Assembly (NCBI RefSeq): GCF_003347495.1
Contig: NZ_QCXY01000009.1
Location: 1-64,000 of the forward strand
Reading direction: 5' to 3'
Origin: Pleomorphovibrio marinus
GTDB taxonomy: Bacteria > Bacteroidota > Bacteroidia > Cytophagales > Cyclobacteriaceae
DNA: 64,000 nt
Numbering within the stretch: the stretch's first letter is position 1; the number at the start of each line of letters is the position of its first letter. The position numbers were made by a program, and so were the translations under genes. Of the stretch, positions 9,060 through 17,697 are shown piece by piece. The notes under the pieces are model-generated. The model was not told the DNA's origin, made no database searches, and saw only the letters and a list, made by a program, of their open reading frames with translations.

Positions 9060-10391
9060 TTGGAAATCACACTAGACAAGCATGCCATCAACGTAGCTTC
9101 TATTAAAATTAAGCTAAACGAAGCAGATTACCAACCCAAAGTTGATGCGAAAATCAAGGAATATGCAAGAAAAGCCAATTTAAAAGGTTTCAGACCAGGC
9201 AAAGCTCCAATTTCTTTGATTAAGAATATGTATGGAACATCCGTCTTGGTGGAGGAAATCAACCAAATGCTTTCCAGTTCCCTAAATGATTACCTGAAAG
9301 AACAGGAGTTTAAAGTGGTGGGAGACCCTTTGCCAAAGCAGGAAAATGCCGATGACATCGACTGGAAAAAGCAAAAAGAATTTGAATTCGAATACGAAAT
9401 TGGCTTTGTAGAGAATCTCAACATCCCCATTGATGAAAGTCTAAAGGTAAAAAACTACCAAATAGAGGTGGGGAAAGATGAGATTGATGAGGCCATGGAG
9501 AACATCAAAAAACAATATGGCAAAATGACCAACCCTGAGGTCAGCCAAGAGGGTGATTTTCTTTATGGAGACCTTAAATCAGAAGATGGCTCTTTGGAAA
9601 AATCCCTTTCCCTTCCAATTGAGAAAATGGACGGGAGAACTGCCAAAAAATTTATCGGGGTAGAAAAGGAAGCTGAAATCACCTTTGATCCCAGCAAAGC
9701 CTTAAAACCCGAAGATTTGGCTGAATTGCTAGATGTGAGTGAGGAAGAGGCTAAAGCCATAGAAGGTGAACATACCTTCATTGTAAAAAACATCAACAGG
9801 ACTGAAGAAGCTACTTTGGACCAAGAACTTTTTGACAAAGTTTTGGGTGAGGGGCAAGTGAGTTCCGAGGAGGAGTTTCTTGAAAAAATCAAGGCCATCA
9901 TTTCTGAAAACTACCAAAAAGAAACCGAGTTATTTACCCAAGAAGAATTGAAAAAAGTCTTAATAGAAAAGGCAAATGTCAACTTACCCGAAGATTTCTT
10001 GAAAGAATGGCTCACCCGTTCAAACGATGGAAAAGTTTCTGAGGAAGAGGTGGAAAAAGAGTTTCCGGCCTACGCTAACCACCTCACCTGGGCATTAATC
10101 TCCAACAAAATTGCCGAGGAAAACGAGATCAAGGCAGAACATGAAGAGGTGGTAGAAAAAACCAAGCAAATGATTCGCGAAAACCTTGCTTCCTCCGGTA
10201 TGGCTGGTCAAATGGAAGACAACATGGATCTCTTTGTAAACAACTATCTGCAAGGAAAGGATGGACAGAATTATATGCAAATGTTGACTTCCGTGCAAAA
10301 TGACAAGGTACTTGCTTTTGTACTAGAAAAAGCCAAAGTCGAAGAGGAAATCATCAGTACTGAAAAGTTTAAAAAACTACTGGAAAACTAA
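9060..10391 (+). CDS. tig: Trigger factor (ribosome-associated chaperone)
   Basis: Trigger factor binds uL23 at the ribosomal exit tunnel and shields nascent chains. The ribosome-docking signature GFRPGKAP lies in the N-terminal domain, followed by a reduced central FKBP-like domain and a long charged helical C-terminal domain. I choose the TTG at 9060, giving (L/M)EITLDKHAINVASIKIKLN, where family homology begins. The longer GTG start at 9006 adds 18 residues with no family likeness, and no in-frame ATG exists near either position. The gene leads a plus-strand set with clpP and clpX, matching the widespread tig-clpP-clpX order. A terminator at 10414-10447 separates tig from clpP. Confidence 0.93.
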   Translation: MEITLDKHAINVASIKIKLNEADYQPKVDAKIKEYARKANLKGFRPGKAPISLIKNMYGTSVLVEEINQMLSSSLNDYLKEQEFKVVGDPLPKQENADDIDWKKQKEFEFEYEIGFVENLNIPIDESLKVKNYQIEVGKDEIDEAMENIKKQYGKMTNPEVSQEGDFLYGDLKSEDGSLEKSLSLPIEKMDGRTAKKFIGVEKEAEITFDPSKALKPEDLAELLDVSEEEAKAIEGEHTFIVKNINRTEEATLDQELFDKVLGEGQVSSEEEFLEKIKAIISENYQKETELFTQEELKKVLIEKANVNLPEDFLKEWLTRSNDGKVSEEEVEKEFPAYANHLTWALISNKIAEENEIKAEHEEVVEKTKQMIRENLASSGMAGQMEDNMDLFVNNYLQGKDGQNYMQMLTSVQNDKVLAFVLEKAKVEEEIISTEKFKKLLEN

Positions 10392-10413
10392 ACGCAATAA
10401 TTTATTGTTAAAT

Positions 10414-10447
10414 AAAAGTCCTTTTATAAGGGCTTTTTTTATTTTTG
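10414..10447 (+). terminator. Terminator after tig
   Basis: AAAGTCCTT and AAGGGCTTT form a 9-bp stem (one G-T pair) with a TTAT loop, followed by a run of seven T. The T-run also forms part of TATTTTTG (10440-10447), a possible -7 box for clpP, so termination and re-initiation may overlap. Confidence 0.75.
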
Positions 10448-10468
10448 TACCAGTATAAATATTTTAAC

Positions 10469-11146
10469 ATGATAGATAAAAACGAATTTAGAAAATATGC
10501 CGTAGGGCACAAAGGCGTGAGTGGCACAGCTTTTGACCAGTATACCGAGCATATTGAAAACATGACCAGGTCAGTAATTGAGGAAAGACCCACCAATTTC
10601 AGGGAAATAGATGTCTTTTCTCGCTTGATCATGGATAGGATTATCTTCTTGGGGACTGGGGTTGATGACCATATCGCCAATATTATTACCGCGCAATTGT
10701 TGTTCTTGGAGTCCGTGGATTCTAAAAAAGACATACTCCTTTATGTCAACAGCCCAGGAGGTTCCGTGTATGCGGGTTTAGGAATTTATGATACCATGCA
10801 GTATATTGCCCCGGACGTGGGAACTATCTGCACTGGCTTGGCTGCTTCTATGGGAGCTGTTCTTCTGGCAGGTGGTGCTGATGGAAAACGTGCAGCGCTA
10901 CCTCACTCCAGGATAATGATTCACCAACCCTCCGGAGGAATGCAAGGTCAGTCCTCCGACATGGAAATCACCGTGAAACAGATTTTGGAACTCAAGAAAG
11001 AATTATACGAGATCCTGGCCAAGCATAGTGGGCAATCGATAGAAAAAATAGAGAAGGACTCTGACAGGGATTACTGGATGAGAGCAGATGTCGCGAAGGA
11101 ATACGGCCTTGTGGATGAGGTCCTGACAAGAAAAGTAAAAGAATAA
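10469..11146 (+). CDS. clpP: ATP-dependent Clp protease proteolytic subunit
   Basis: ClpP is the tetradecameric serine protease chamber that degrades unfolded or tagged proteins fed by ClpX or ClpC. The 225-residue product (ATG at 10469) shows the catalytic serine in [11 protein letters not shown], the histidine in IMIHQPSGG and the aspartate in the DRDYWM region, plus the substrate groove YVNSPGGSV. An upstream start at 10445 would overlap the tig terminator and is unlikely. clpX follows after nine bases, indicating an operon. Confidence 0.97.
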   Translation: MIDKNEFRKYAVGHKGVSGTAFDQYTEHIENMTRSVIEERPTNFREIDVFSRLIMDRIIFLGTGVDDHIANIITAQLLFLESVDSKKDILLYVNSPGGSVYAGLGIYDTMQYIAPDVGTICTGLAASMGAVLLAGGADGKRAALPHSRIMIHQPSGGMQGQSSDMEITVKQILELKKELYEILAKHSGQSIEKIEKDSDRDYWMRADVAKEYGLVDEVLTRKVKE

Positions 11147-11155
11147 ATAGATATA

Positions 11156-12385
11156 ATGGCGCAAATTACATGCTCCTTTTGTGGAAGGAACAAGAAAGAT
11201 GTGGATCTGATGGTGTCGGGCATTTCTGCCCACATCTGCAATTTCTGTATAGAGCAGGCCTATCAGATCTTGGGAGAAGAAGACAAAACCAAAAAGTCAT
11301 CCAAACGCCCCAAATTTAAATTAAAAAAGCCGAAAGAGCTTACGGAATTCCTGGACCAATTCGTGATCGGCCAACAGGAAGCCAAAAAGGTGCTTACTGT
11401 TGCCGTGTACAATCATTACAAGCGTCTTGGGCAAAAAGAACAAACCAGTGACGATGATATCCGGATAGAAAAATCCAACATCATTATGGTAGGGGACACC
11501 GGTACAGGCAAAACTTATCTTGCTAAAACCCTGGCAAGGATTCTGGAAGTGCCATTTTGCATCGCGGATGCTACTGTACTTACCGAGGCCGGATATGTAG
11601 GGGAGGATGTGGAAAGTATTCTGACCCGACTTCTACAGGCAGCAGACTACAATGTGGAATCGGCCGAAAGGGGCATTGTTTATATTGATGAACTGGACAA
11701 AATTGCCAGAAAATCTGACAACCCTTCCATCACCAGAGATGTAAGTGGAGAGGGTGTTCAACAAGCCCTTCTAAAGCTTTTGGAAGGAACTACCGTAAAT
11801 GTACCTCCTCAAGGTGGAAGAAAGCACCCGGATCAAAAAATGATTTCGGTAAACACCGAAAACATCCTCTTTATCTGTGGCGGGGCATTTGACGGTATCA
11901 GTCGGCATATTGCCAATAGGTTAAACACTCAGCCACTGGGATTCAGCAAGAAATCTGAAATTGAACTTGTGGATAGAAACAATCTGCTGCAATACGTTAC
12001 CGCACAGGATTTGAAAGGCTTTGGCTTAATCCCGGAACTTATAGGAAGGCTACCAGTACTCACTCACTTGGACCCCTTGGATAAAGGAACCTTGAGAAAA
12101 ATACTCACGGAGCCCAAAAATGCCCTTACCAAGCAGTATATCAAGCTTCTTGAGATGGAAAACGTTAAACTTGTCTTCGAAGAGGACGGAATCGATTTCA
12201 TCGTGGAAAAAGCAGTGGAGTTCAATTTGGGGGCAAGAGGACTGAGGTCTATTTGCGAGGCAATCATTACCGACGCAATGTACGAGCTTCCCTCTGACGA
12301 ATCGGTGAAAGAGCTTGTCATAGATGAGGATTATGCCAAATCTCAGTTTGACAAATCTAAGTTCAAAAAATTACAGGTGGCCTAG
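11156..12385 (+). CDS. clpX: ATP-dependent Clp protease ATP-binding subunit ClpX
   Basis: This AAA+ unfoldase delivers substrates to ClpP. The 409-residue protein starts with the C4 zinc-binding domain (CSFCGRN at residues 5-11, CNFC about residue 24), which recruits substrates and adaptors. The AAA+ module has Walker A GDTGTGKT and Walker [11 protein letters not shown]. An IGF-type ClpP loop is not obvious at the expected place: the visible segment is [15 protein letters not shown], so the exact docking tripeptide is uncertain. It is cotranscribed with clpP and converges with lpxB, with only six bases between stop codons. Confidence 0.97.
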   Translation: MAQITCSFCGRNKKDVDLMVSGISAHICNFCIEQAYQILGEEDKTKKSSKRPKFKLKKPKELTEFLDQFVIGQQEAKKVLTVAVYNHYKRLGQKEQTSDDDIRIEKSNIIMVGDTGTGKTYLAKTLARILEVPFCIADATVLTEAGYVGEDVESILTRLLQAADYNVESAERGIVYIDELDKIARKSDNPSITRDVSGEGVQQALLKLLEGTTVNVPPQGGRKHPDQKMISVNTENILFICGGAFDGISRHIANRLNTQPLGFSKKSEIELVDRNNLLQYVTAQDLKGFGLIPELIGRLPVLTHLDPLDKGTLRKILTEPKNALTKQYIKLLEMENVKLVFEEDGIDFIVEKAVEFNLGARGLRSICEAIITDAMYELPSDESVKELVIDEDYAKSQFDKSKFKKLQVA

Positions 12386-12391
12386 TACAGG

Positions 12392-13498
12392 TTACACTTT
12401 CAAACTGTTTACAATAAGCCTTGCAGTCTCCTGCGAGGCTTTTTTTGTTCCAATTTTTTGGCCTACTTCTTTATATCCATCCAGGATCTTGTCCCTGGCT
12501 TGACCATCTTCAGCTATAGCCTTTAAATGTTGAGCGACTATATCTGCGGTGTATTCCCCCTGGATGAGTTCTTCAACCACCTTTTTCCCCGCAACAAGAT
12601 TAACCAAAGAAATATAGGGGACTTTAACCAGATTCTTGCCAATAGCATATGTCAGCATGCTGGTCTTGTAAACCACCACCTGCGGTACATGGAATAAGGC
12701 TGTCTCTAGAGTGGCTGTACCAGAGGTGACCACCGCTGCATGGGCATGGGTAAGCAGGTCATAAGTGCCGCCCGTTACCACCTTGATCCCATGTGAATTG
12801 GCTTCCTCATATTCCTCGGGTGCCAGGTTGTCCACTGCTGCCACAACAAAATCGAAACCCACAAATTGCTTAACCATCTTCACCATCAAACCAAGCATTA
12901 TCCTAACCTCTTGCTTACGACTTCCCGGTAGCAGGGCTATGATCGGTTTCTTGCCCAGTACGTATCGTTCTAAAAACTGGGGTGAAGGTTTAAATTTTGC
13001 AATCTCATCCCTTACAGGATTACCGACGTAGGGAACTTCCCAATTGTATCTGGAAAAAAATTCAGGTTCAAAAGGAAGTATGGTATAAAGACCATCCACC
13101 ATTTTTTTTAGTTTTATGGCCCTATCCCTGTTCCATGCCCATACTTTTGGGGGAATATAATAGTGCACGGGTATGAGGTGCTGCTTGGCAAAGGCTGCCA
13201 TTTTCATGTTGAAACCACCGAAATCCACAAGGATTATTGCATCAGGGTTAAATTCCAATATGTCCCGTTTTATCTTTTGTAAATTGGTAAGTACTTTTCT
13301 GGCTCCTAAAACCACCTCTAGGAACCCCATCATGGACATTTCTTTGAAATGAACATTTAAGTAGCACCCTGCCTCAGCCATATAGTCCCCTCCCATACCC
13401 CTAAATATAGGATTGGAATCCAAGTATTTAATCTCATAAATGAGGTTTGAAGCATGTAAATCCCCGGATCTCTCTCCAGCTATCAGGTAGTACTTCAT
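12392..13498 (-). CDS. lpxB: Lipid-A-disaccharide synthase
   Basis: LpxB condenses UDP-diacylglucosamine with lipid X to form the lipid A disaccharide at the inner membrane, consistent with a Gram-negative envelope. The 368-residue protein starts MKYYLIAGERSGDLHASNL, with the GERSGD motif, and contains LLPGSRKQEV and HVPQVVVYKTS, typical of GT-B family 19. It probably follows the QueD-like gene in an operon (28-base gap). Its 3' coding end contains, on the opposite strand, the clpX terminator. Confidence 0.95.
   Translation of the reverse strand: MKYYLIAGERSGDLHASNLIYEIKYLDSNPIFRGMGGDYMAEAGCYLNVHFKEMSMMGFLEVVLGARKVLTNLQKIKRDILEFNPDAIILVDFGGFNMKMAAFAKQHLIPVHYYIPPKVWAWNRDRAIKLKKMVDGLYTILPFEPEFFSRYNWEVPYVGNPVRDEIAKFKPSPQFLERYVLGKKPIIALLPGSRKQEVRIMLGLMVKMVKQFVGFDFVVAAVDNLAPEEYEEANSHGIKVVTGGTYDLLTHAHAAVVTSGTATLETALFHVPQVVVYKTSMLTYAIGKNLVKVPYISLVNLVAGKKVVEELIQGEYTADIVAQHLKAIAEDGQARDKILDGYKEVGQKIGTKKASQETARLIVNSLKV
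12417..12447 (+). terminator. clpPX terminator located inside the lpxB coding end
   Basis: AGCCTTGCAG and CTGCGAGGCT form a 10-bp stem (one T-G pair) with a TCTC loop, followed by seven T. It terminates plus-strand clpX transcription 32 bases past its stop codon while lying antisense within the final codons of lpxB. Confidence 0.85.
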
Positions 13499-13526
13499 AG
13501 ACTTAGGTCAAAAGGGGTATAAAAAA

Positions 13527-13946
13527 TTACTCCCCATAGTATTCCACGAAGTTTCTTGGGGTTTCATAGAGGGTCAACTTATAAAGGCCTCCTTCTTTTA
13601 CTAGCTCGCTTACTTTGGGATAGAGTATCTTCCAAAACTCCATCACCAAGATCTCACAACTCGCCATCTTTCCCTGCATAAAATCCACATCCATATTGAG
13701 GTTTTTATGATCCACTTTGTCGATGACCTCCACCCTGATGATTCTGCTTAGGGCCTTGAGATCCACCACAAACCCGGTATCAGGGTCCGGCTTACCCTTT
13801 ACTGTCACGATAAGGTCAAAATTATGGCCATGCCAATTGGAATTGGCACAGGGGCCAAAGACCTCCTTGTTCTTCTCCTCGCTCCAATTGGGGTTCCATA
13901 ACTTATGGGCAGCATTGAAATGCTCCTTTCTGCATACATGTACCAT
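13527..13946 (-). CDS. 6-carboxytetrahydropterin synthase / PTPS family (QueD-like)
   Basis: The 139-residue T-fold enzyme (ATG at 13946, MVHVCRKEHFNAAH) shows zinc-binding histidines in HFNAAHKL and WHGHNFDL, a candidate catalytic cysteine in FGPCANSNW, DHKNLNMD and a terminal LYETPRN glutamate. QueD converts dihydroneopterin triphosphate to 6-carboxytetrahydropterin for queuosine, and PTPS makes pyruvoyl-tetrahydropterin. The FGPCAN...HGH layout does not separate the two with certainty. An apparent TTG start further upstream coincides with a promoter-like site and is rejected. lpxB follows on the same strand. Confidence 0.9.
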   Translation of the reverse strand: MVHVCRKEHFNAAHKLWNPNWSEEKNKEVFGPCANSNWHGHNFDLIVTVKGKPDPDTGFVVDLKALSRIIRVEVIDKVDHKNLNMDVDFMQGKMASCEILVMEFWKILYPKVSELVKEGGLYKLTLYETPRNFVEYYGE

Positions 13947-13967
13947 CTTGACCAAAATTTCGAGGTG

Positions 13968-13999
13968 CAAAGGTACGAAAAAAGGATATACATATACAA
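13968..13999 (-). promoter_or_regulatory. Candidate promoter for the QueD-like gene
   Basis: On the minus strand a TTG (13999-13997), 21 bases and TACCTTTG (13975-13968) fit the Bacteroidota promoter pattern at the long end of its spacing range. The -7 box lies 21 bases before the ATG, implying a short leader. Confidence 0.45.
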
Positions 14000-14242
14000 T
14001 TTGAGGGATGGTAAGAGCAGCCGTACTTCCAATTATCTTGGTTTGGAAGGGTAAGTGGTACTAGGTTCAGAAAGATCAATTCCATCTGAGAGTCATCTGA
14101 TACTGGTTTGACATCACTTTCTGTTGCCATTCATTTTTATTTGCCGAACATGGCTAGCGTTTTAATTTGCGTGTACAACTGATTATATTCGGGAAACCTG
14201 ACAAAAATGGATGAAATTCAATTTCTGCATCTCCTAAATACC
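14000..14242. other. Unassigned intergenic stretch
   Basis: The region lies between the QueD-like promoter and the stop of the 556-residue gene. A minus-strand frame starting at 14130 (MATESDVKPVSDD...) overlaps the start of the QueD-like gene and resembles nothing I know, so I do not call it. No terminator with a clear stem is visible. Confidence 0.35.
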
Positions 14243-15913
14243 CTATACTCTAAGTATCCTTTCCAATATTCTATAGGTGATCAGATAGGTGGGTCTCACC
14301 CCATCCATGCCCAAAGCTCCCGAAGCCAATGTACCCCCAGTTTCCAAGGGATTGTCCGAGGCATAATAGGCATATAGCACCTTCACACTTTTCCGGATAC
14401 TACTCCTAATCTTGCTAGCTGCCTGAATGGCTTTTTGGTAATGGGCTCCTTCCATCTCCAGCCCCACGGCCTTCCAGGAGGATTCCATAAAATACCTCAA
14501 CACCTCTTTATTTTGAAGACTGGTCCCCAGTACCGTAATCATGGGTCCTTCAAATACATTTAGCCCAAAGCCATCAAAATCTTTCTTCCTCAGTTCGTTC
14601 CTAAAGGGATAATTATCAGCAGTGCCCTCAAAGACGTGGCTGGAAGGAATCATGATATCCCCTTTCCCTCCTTTTAAAATCCCTGCCTTTCCCATGATGG
14701 AGGCCGAAACAACATCTAGAGGTATACTCCTCCCGTTTAGTTCGTAAGGTTTCAACAATTCATCAAAACATTCATAGGCCTGTTCACCGAAGGCATAGTC
14801 CATCACCAACAGTACAGGCCGTTTCTTTTTATCCTCTGGAAGTTTCACTCCTGGCAGCAAGGTCTCTTTATTCATCTTGGAGGTATCTATAATCTGTACC
14901 CCTATATTGGTACCTGAGGTGTCCGGAACCGAGATAAACCCATGTTGCTGGGCATAGGAATGGATTGCTTTGGCCTTCTCATGTTTTGAGTTTTGGCTGA
15001 TTTCCATGGCTAAGCGTTCCACTTCTTCAAAATCTTTTAATCCTAATGCCTGATGCCCATAAATGGTATTTAGTATACTGTGTAAGTTGGCACTTATGAT
15101 GTGTATGGGACGTTCTAGCAGGCCCTGTTCTTCCAACATGGCTTTAATGTGCGAGGCCCATTGCTCCCCGTATACATGGTGGCCAACCCTTTCCCTTAAG
15201 GTAGCGGAGAAGGAAATTTGTCGGTCATGGTTATCTAAGTTCTCTTCCAGGGATAGCTTCCCCATATGGTGTATGATGGAAAAGAGGCTATTGCAATTTT
15301 TGGACGCATCAAACTTCTCGACCGCCTCCTTGGTTTCTTCAAAGGTTCTTCCGGTAATATGGCTAAGGTAGGAGCATGCCGCTTCCTTATCAAACTCCTG
15401 ATCAGTCTCCAACCTATCCACAATGCGATGCAACATTTCCCAATTCAGGTTTTCTTTGCCCTTATGATCCGTGCTGTTCCTTCTGATTTTTTCAGATTCT
15501 ATGTACAAAAAGGTGAGATGGGTAAGAATATCGTATATATCACTTTTTCCACGTGTCATTTCCACATACATCTGTTCCCCATCTACTCTGTAGCAGCTTC
15601 TTTTCCGCTTTGCTGGCACCAGCGTGGGAAAACCACTATTCTCATAACCCTCCCTGCTGATAAGATGAATGTACCTGCATTCCTCTATTCCTCTTGGCAA
15701 TCTCTCCATCACATACAACAAGCCATCCAGTTCCACTTTCTCGGGATCAGATACCAATCCGTAGATCTCAGGGTTTAGGATTAAAAGGGACTCGACCAAG
15801 GACTCTCCCGACACGCCAGTGGGCTTATAGGTTCCTCTCATAAATAAATGCCTCATGGTGATATAGAGCCGCTCAATGGCAGACCTGGACTGTTGCGCTT
15901 TAGTTCGTTTCAT
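14243..15913 (-). CDS. Conserved Bacteroidota protein with nucleoside-phosphorylase-like C-terminal half
   Basis: The N-terminal half of this 556-residue protein is helical and charged, with no motif I can name. The C-terminal half (about 340-556) reads like the phosphorylase/nucleosidase superfamily: an RPVLLVMDYAFGEQAYE strand, ASIMGKAGILKGGKGDIMIPS, then VGLEMEGAHYQKAI, resembling the EMEGA ribose-binding motif of MTA/SAH nucleosidase and AMP nucleosidase. I also recall a Bacteroidota family of this size annotated only as a domain of unknown function (DUF6909), but cannot confirm it. A nucleosidase role is an inference. The ATG at 15913 directly abuts a copy of the interspersed repeat. Confidence 0.7.
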   Translation of the reverse strand: MKRTKAQQSRSAIERLYITMRHLFMRGTYKPTGVSGESLVESLLILNPEIYGLVSDPEKVELDGLLYVMERLPRGIEECRYIHLISREGYENSGFPTLVPAKRKRSCYRVDGEQMYVEMTRGKSDIYDILTHLTFLYIESEKIRRNSTDHKGKENLNWEMLHRIVDRLETDQEFDKEAACSYLSHITGRTFEETKEAVEKFDASKNCNSLFSIIHHMGKLSLEENLDNHDRQISFSATLRERVGHHVYGEQWASHIKAMLEEQGLLERPIHIISANLHSILNTIYGHQALGLKDFEEVERLAMEISQNSKHEKAKAIHSYAQQHGFISVPDTSGTNIGVQIIDTSKMNKETLLPGVKLPEDKKKRPVLLVMDYAFGEQAYECFDELLKPYELNGRSIPLDVVSASIMGKAGILKGGKGDIMIPSSHVFEGTADNYPFRNELRKKDFDGFGLNVFEGPMITVLGTSLQNKEVLRYFMESSWKAVGLEMEGAHYQKAIQAASKIRSSIRKSVKVLYAYYASDNPLETGGTLASGALGMDGVRPTYLITYRILERILRV

Positions 15914-16000
15914 CTGTTTATAATTGTTTTTCAGTGGTCAGATGGAATGCCCAGGTTAATCATCCCCCTGTGTGAGAATACTTTCTCATGGGCATTTCAT
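15914..16000 (-). repeat. Interspersed structured repeat, copy 5 (before the 556-residue gene)
   Basis: An 87-base short form. It starts ATGAAATGCCCA, has the hairpin TGAGAA-AGTA-TTCTCA, the core GATGATTA and TGGGCATTCC, and ends AATTATAAACAG directly before the gene's ATG. The 5' AATGCCCA and the later TGGGCATT are perfectly complementary, replacing the AATCGAGC/GCGAGATT pair of other copies. It has no long reading frame (stop at codon 5), so structure rather than a peptide is conserved. Confidence 0.83.
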
Positions 16001-16279
16001 GTGTTTATATTTTTTTTACGGTCAGATGCCTGCCTGGTCGGCAGACAGGGAATCTTCGCATGTTTTATAATCATCCCTACCATTGGCATATTACTTTAAA
16101 TCAAATAATTTATTGATTAAATACAAATTTTTAGAGCTACTACGCTGCGAGCGTTGCGAATTCGTTGCGCCCCCCTGAAAAAACTCAGGGCAGGGCTGCG
16201 AGAAACTAAATGTCATTTCCTTTCTGTAAATGCCAATTTTTAATACTCCGTGTTTCGCTTGCGCCATGCTCGATTTCAT
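16001..16279 (-). repeat. Interspersed structured repeat, copy 6 (enlarged composite)
   Basis: It starts ATGAAATCGAGCATG at 16279 and ends with GATGATTATA, GCGAAGATTCC, a CTGCC/GGCAG hairpin and the tail AATATAAACAC, running into the ATG of the next copy. Between the two ends lie about 180 extra bases, including a CCCTGA/TCAGGG hairpin and GCG-rich inverted repeats. A 62-codon frame (MKSSMAQAKHGVLKIG...) opens at its first ATG. It looks like one element disrupted by, or fused with, another repeat. Confidence 0.65.
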
Positions 16280-16395
16280 GAAATCAGGGTTAAAAAAACA
16301 AAACAAAGTTACTACTTTTTCCCGGCTTGGGTGGGTGAAGAAAGAACTAAAACAAAGCTCCTTACAATAAAGGGGAAACCTATTTGTTTTAATAC
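16280..16395. other. Intergenic region before the 16481 gene
   Basis: The bases between the composite repeat and the next plus-strand genes are A-rich and hold no gene I can support. A plus-strand promoter is expected here. TATTTG near 16381 is only a partial -7 match. Confidence 0.35.
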
Positions 16396-16452
16396 ATGAA
16401 ACTATTCTTCTTAATCCTTTGTCTATTCATAGCGATAGCTAAACTATCATAG
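16396..16452 (+). CDS. Possible 18-residue hydrophobic micropeptide
   Basis: An ATG frame encodes MKLFFLILCLFIAIAKLS and stops 28 bases before the ATG of the next gene. The composition is that of a single membrane-spanning or signal-like peptide. It could equally be chance, or the remnant of a signal sequence. No homologue is known to me. Confidence 0.25.
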   Translation: MKLFFLILCLFIAIAKLS

Positions 16453-16480
16453 CCGCTAATAAGTGTCTCAATACCCTACC

Positions 16481-16909
16481 ATGTATAGAAAGTTGAATGC
16501 CATTCTTATTGTAATAGGCTTGTCCTTGTTCCTTTTAATTGCTTTTCTGGGGTTAAATGTGAGAAATCCTGAGGAGGTCATTCAAGGGGAGTGGGAAGAA
16601 AAAGATTGGGCCTATGAGAAAATCGAAAACAAAGAAGTGCTGAAATTGGGTCTAGGAGAAATCAAAAAGCATGAAGCCGAAAATTGGAAGTTCCGCTCTG
16701 GAAACAGCCTTGAATTCTATAAGGAGGGCAAACTTATAGCGCAGGCAGCATGGCGTATAAAAGGCCGAGGCCATATCCTTCAGATCCTTCATGAAGATGG
16801 TTCCCGCGAACTTTTTGACATCAAGGAATTAAACGATGATGAAATGGTTTTACACTTTGATATAGGAATGGAAACCAGAGGGATTGCCAAACTCATTTTC
16901 CAACGGTAG
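16481..16909 (+). CDS. Small membrane-anchored hypothetical protein
   Basis: The 142-residue protein (ATG at 16481; a GTG six codons upstream is less likely) has one N-terminal membrane segment (about residues 8-27, ILIVIGLSLFLLIAFLGL), then a soluble domain of about 110 residues rich in charged residues and beta-strand patterns (WEEKDWAYEKI, ENWKFRSGNSLEFYKEGKL). The pattern resembles the lipocalin-like small proteins common in Bacteroidota, but I cannot assign a family. The DUF1275 gene begins four bases after its stop, so they are probably cotranscribed. Confidence 0.7.
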   Translation: MYRKLNAILIVIGLSLFLLIAFLGLNVRNPEEVIQGEWEEKDWAYEKIENKEVLKLGLGEIKKHEAENWKFRSGNSLEFYKEGKLIAQAAWRIKGRGHILQILHEDGSRELFDIKELNDDEMVLHFDIGMETRGIAKLIFQR

Positions 16910-16913
16910 AATC

Positions 16914-17669
16914 ATGCTCAGACATTCCCCAACAAAAAGATCCACAAAAGAGAACCTATGGCTGGCAGCAACCACTGCCTATAGTGCAGGAGCAGTAAAT
17001 GTGGCATCGGTAATTGCCTTCTTTGCTTTCACTTCCAATGTGACAGGGCATGTGGCCATATTTGCCGAAGAACTTGTTAAAGGACACTGGCATCAGGTAT
17101 TCATCGTACTCATTTGGTTGTTATTGTTCCTTTTCGGCGCGTTTGCGGCCAATTTCATCATCAGCTCAGTAGTGAAAAAGGGGAAATACTTTTCCAATTC
17201 GGCACCCATCTTTTTGGAAATAGTAGTGTTGGCATTCATTACGGTATATGGACATTTCTATTACCAGGAAACCCTACGAGAGACCGAATGGCTGATCGGA
17301 GGTTTACTGTTTTGCATGGGTTTACAAAATGGTATGGTATCCACCATTTCAGGTGGAGTAGTTAAAACCACCCACGTGACTGGCCTATTCACCGATTTAG
17401 GAGCAGAATTGTCCCAATGGCTGCATCCCATCACACCTCGAACCAAGGTGTTGAAAGACAGGTTAAAATTAAGGCTATATATTCTTTCTTATTATATCCT
17501 GGGAGGATTGGTAGGAGGGTATTTTTTCCTCCTTATTGATTTTCTTGCTTTTATAATGGTAATTTTGGTTTTGATTTTTGTAATCTATTACGACATGAGC
17601 CGCGTGGTTACGAAGCTTACCATTAGAAAAATCAAAAAACCTGCATATGTTATTCAAGAGCAAAACTAG
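16914..17669 (+). CDS. DUF1275 (YoaK-like) family membrane protein
   Basis: The 251-residue protein (ATG at 16914) has about six hydrophobic segments. It shows the family's N-terminal pattern AYSAGAVNVASVIAFFAFTSNVTGH and a central GLQNGMVSTISGGVVKTTHVTGLFTD, where TG(H/L) motifs sit at membrane ends. DUF1275 members are inner-membrane proteins, probably transporters of unknown substrate. A tail of basic residues (ITIRKIKKPAY type) follows the last helix. The next gene is a TetR regulator 28 bases downstream, which may control this operon. Confidence 0.88.
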   Translation: MLRHSPTKRSTKENLWLAATTAYSAGAVNVASVIAFFAFTSNVTGHVAIFAEELVKGHWHQVFIVLIWLLLFLFGAFAANFIISSVVKKGKYFSNSAPIFLEIVVLAFITVYGHFYYQETLRETEWLIGGLLFCMGLQNGMVSTISGGVVKTTHVTGLFTDLGAELSQWLHPITPRTKVLKDRLKLRLYILSYYILGGLVGGYFFLLIDFLAFIMVILVLIFVIYYDMSRVVTKLTIRKIKKPAYVIQEQN

Positions 17670-17697
17670 TCTCTTCTAAACTATTAGCTAATTTTCA

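Noticed and set aside
13903-14130. A 75-codon minus-strand frame overlapping the QueD-like gene start
   Set aside because: It overlaps the promoter and first codons of the QueD-like gene in another frame and has no recognisable features.
16091-16306. A 71-codon minus-strand frame as a gene
   Set aside because: It lies wholly inside the composite repeat and opens at the repeat's own ATG or upstream of it; composition follows hairpin sequence. I treat it as part of the element, although translation is not excluded.
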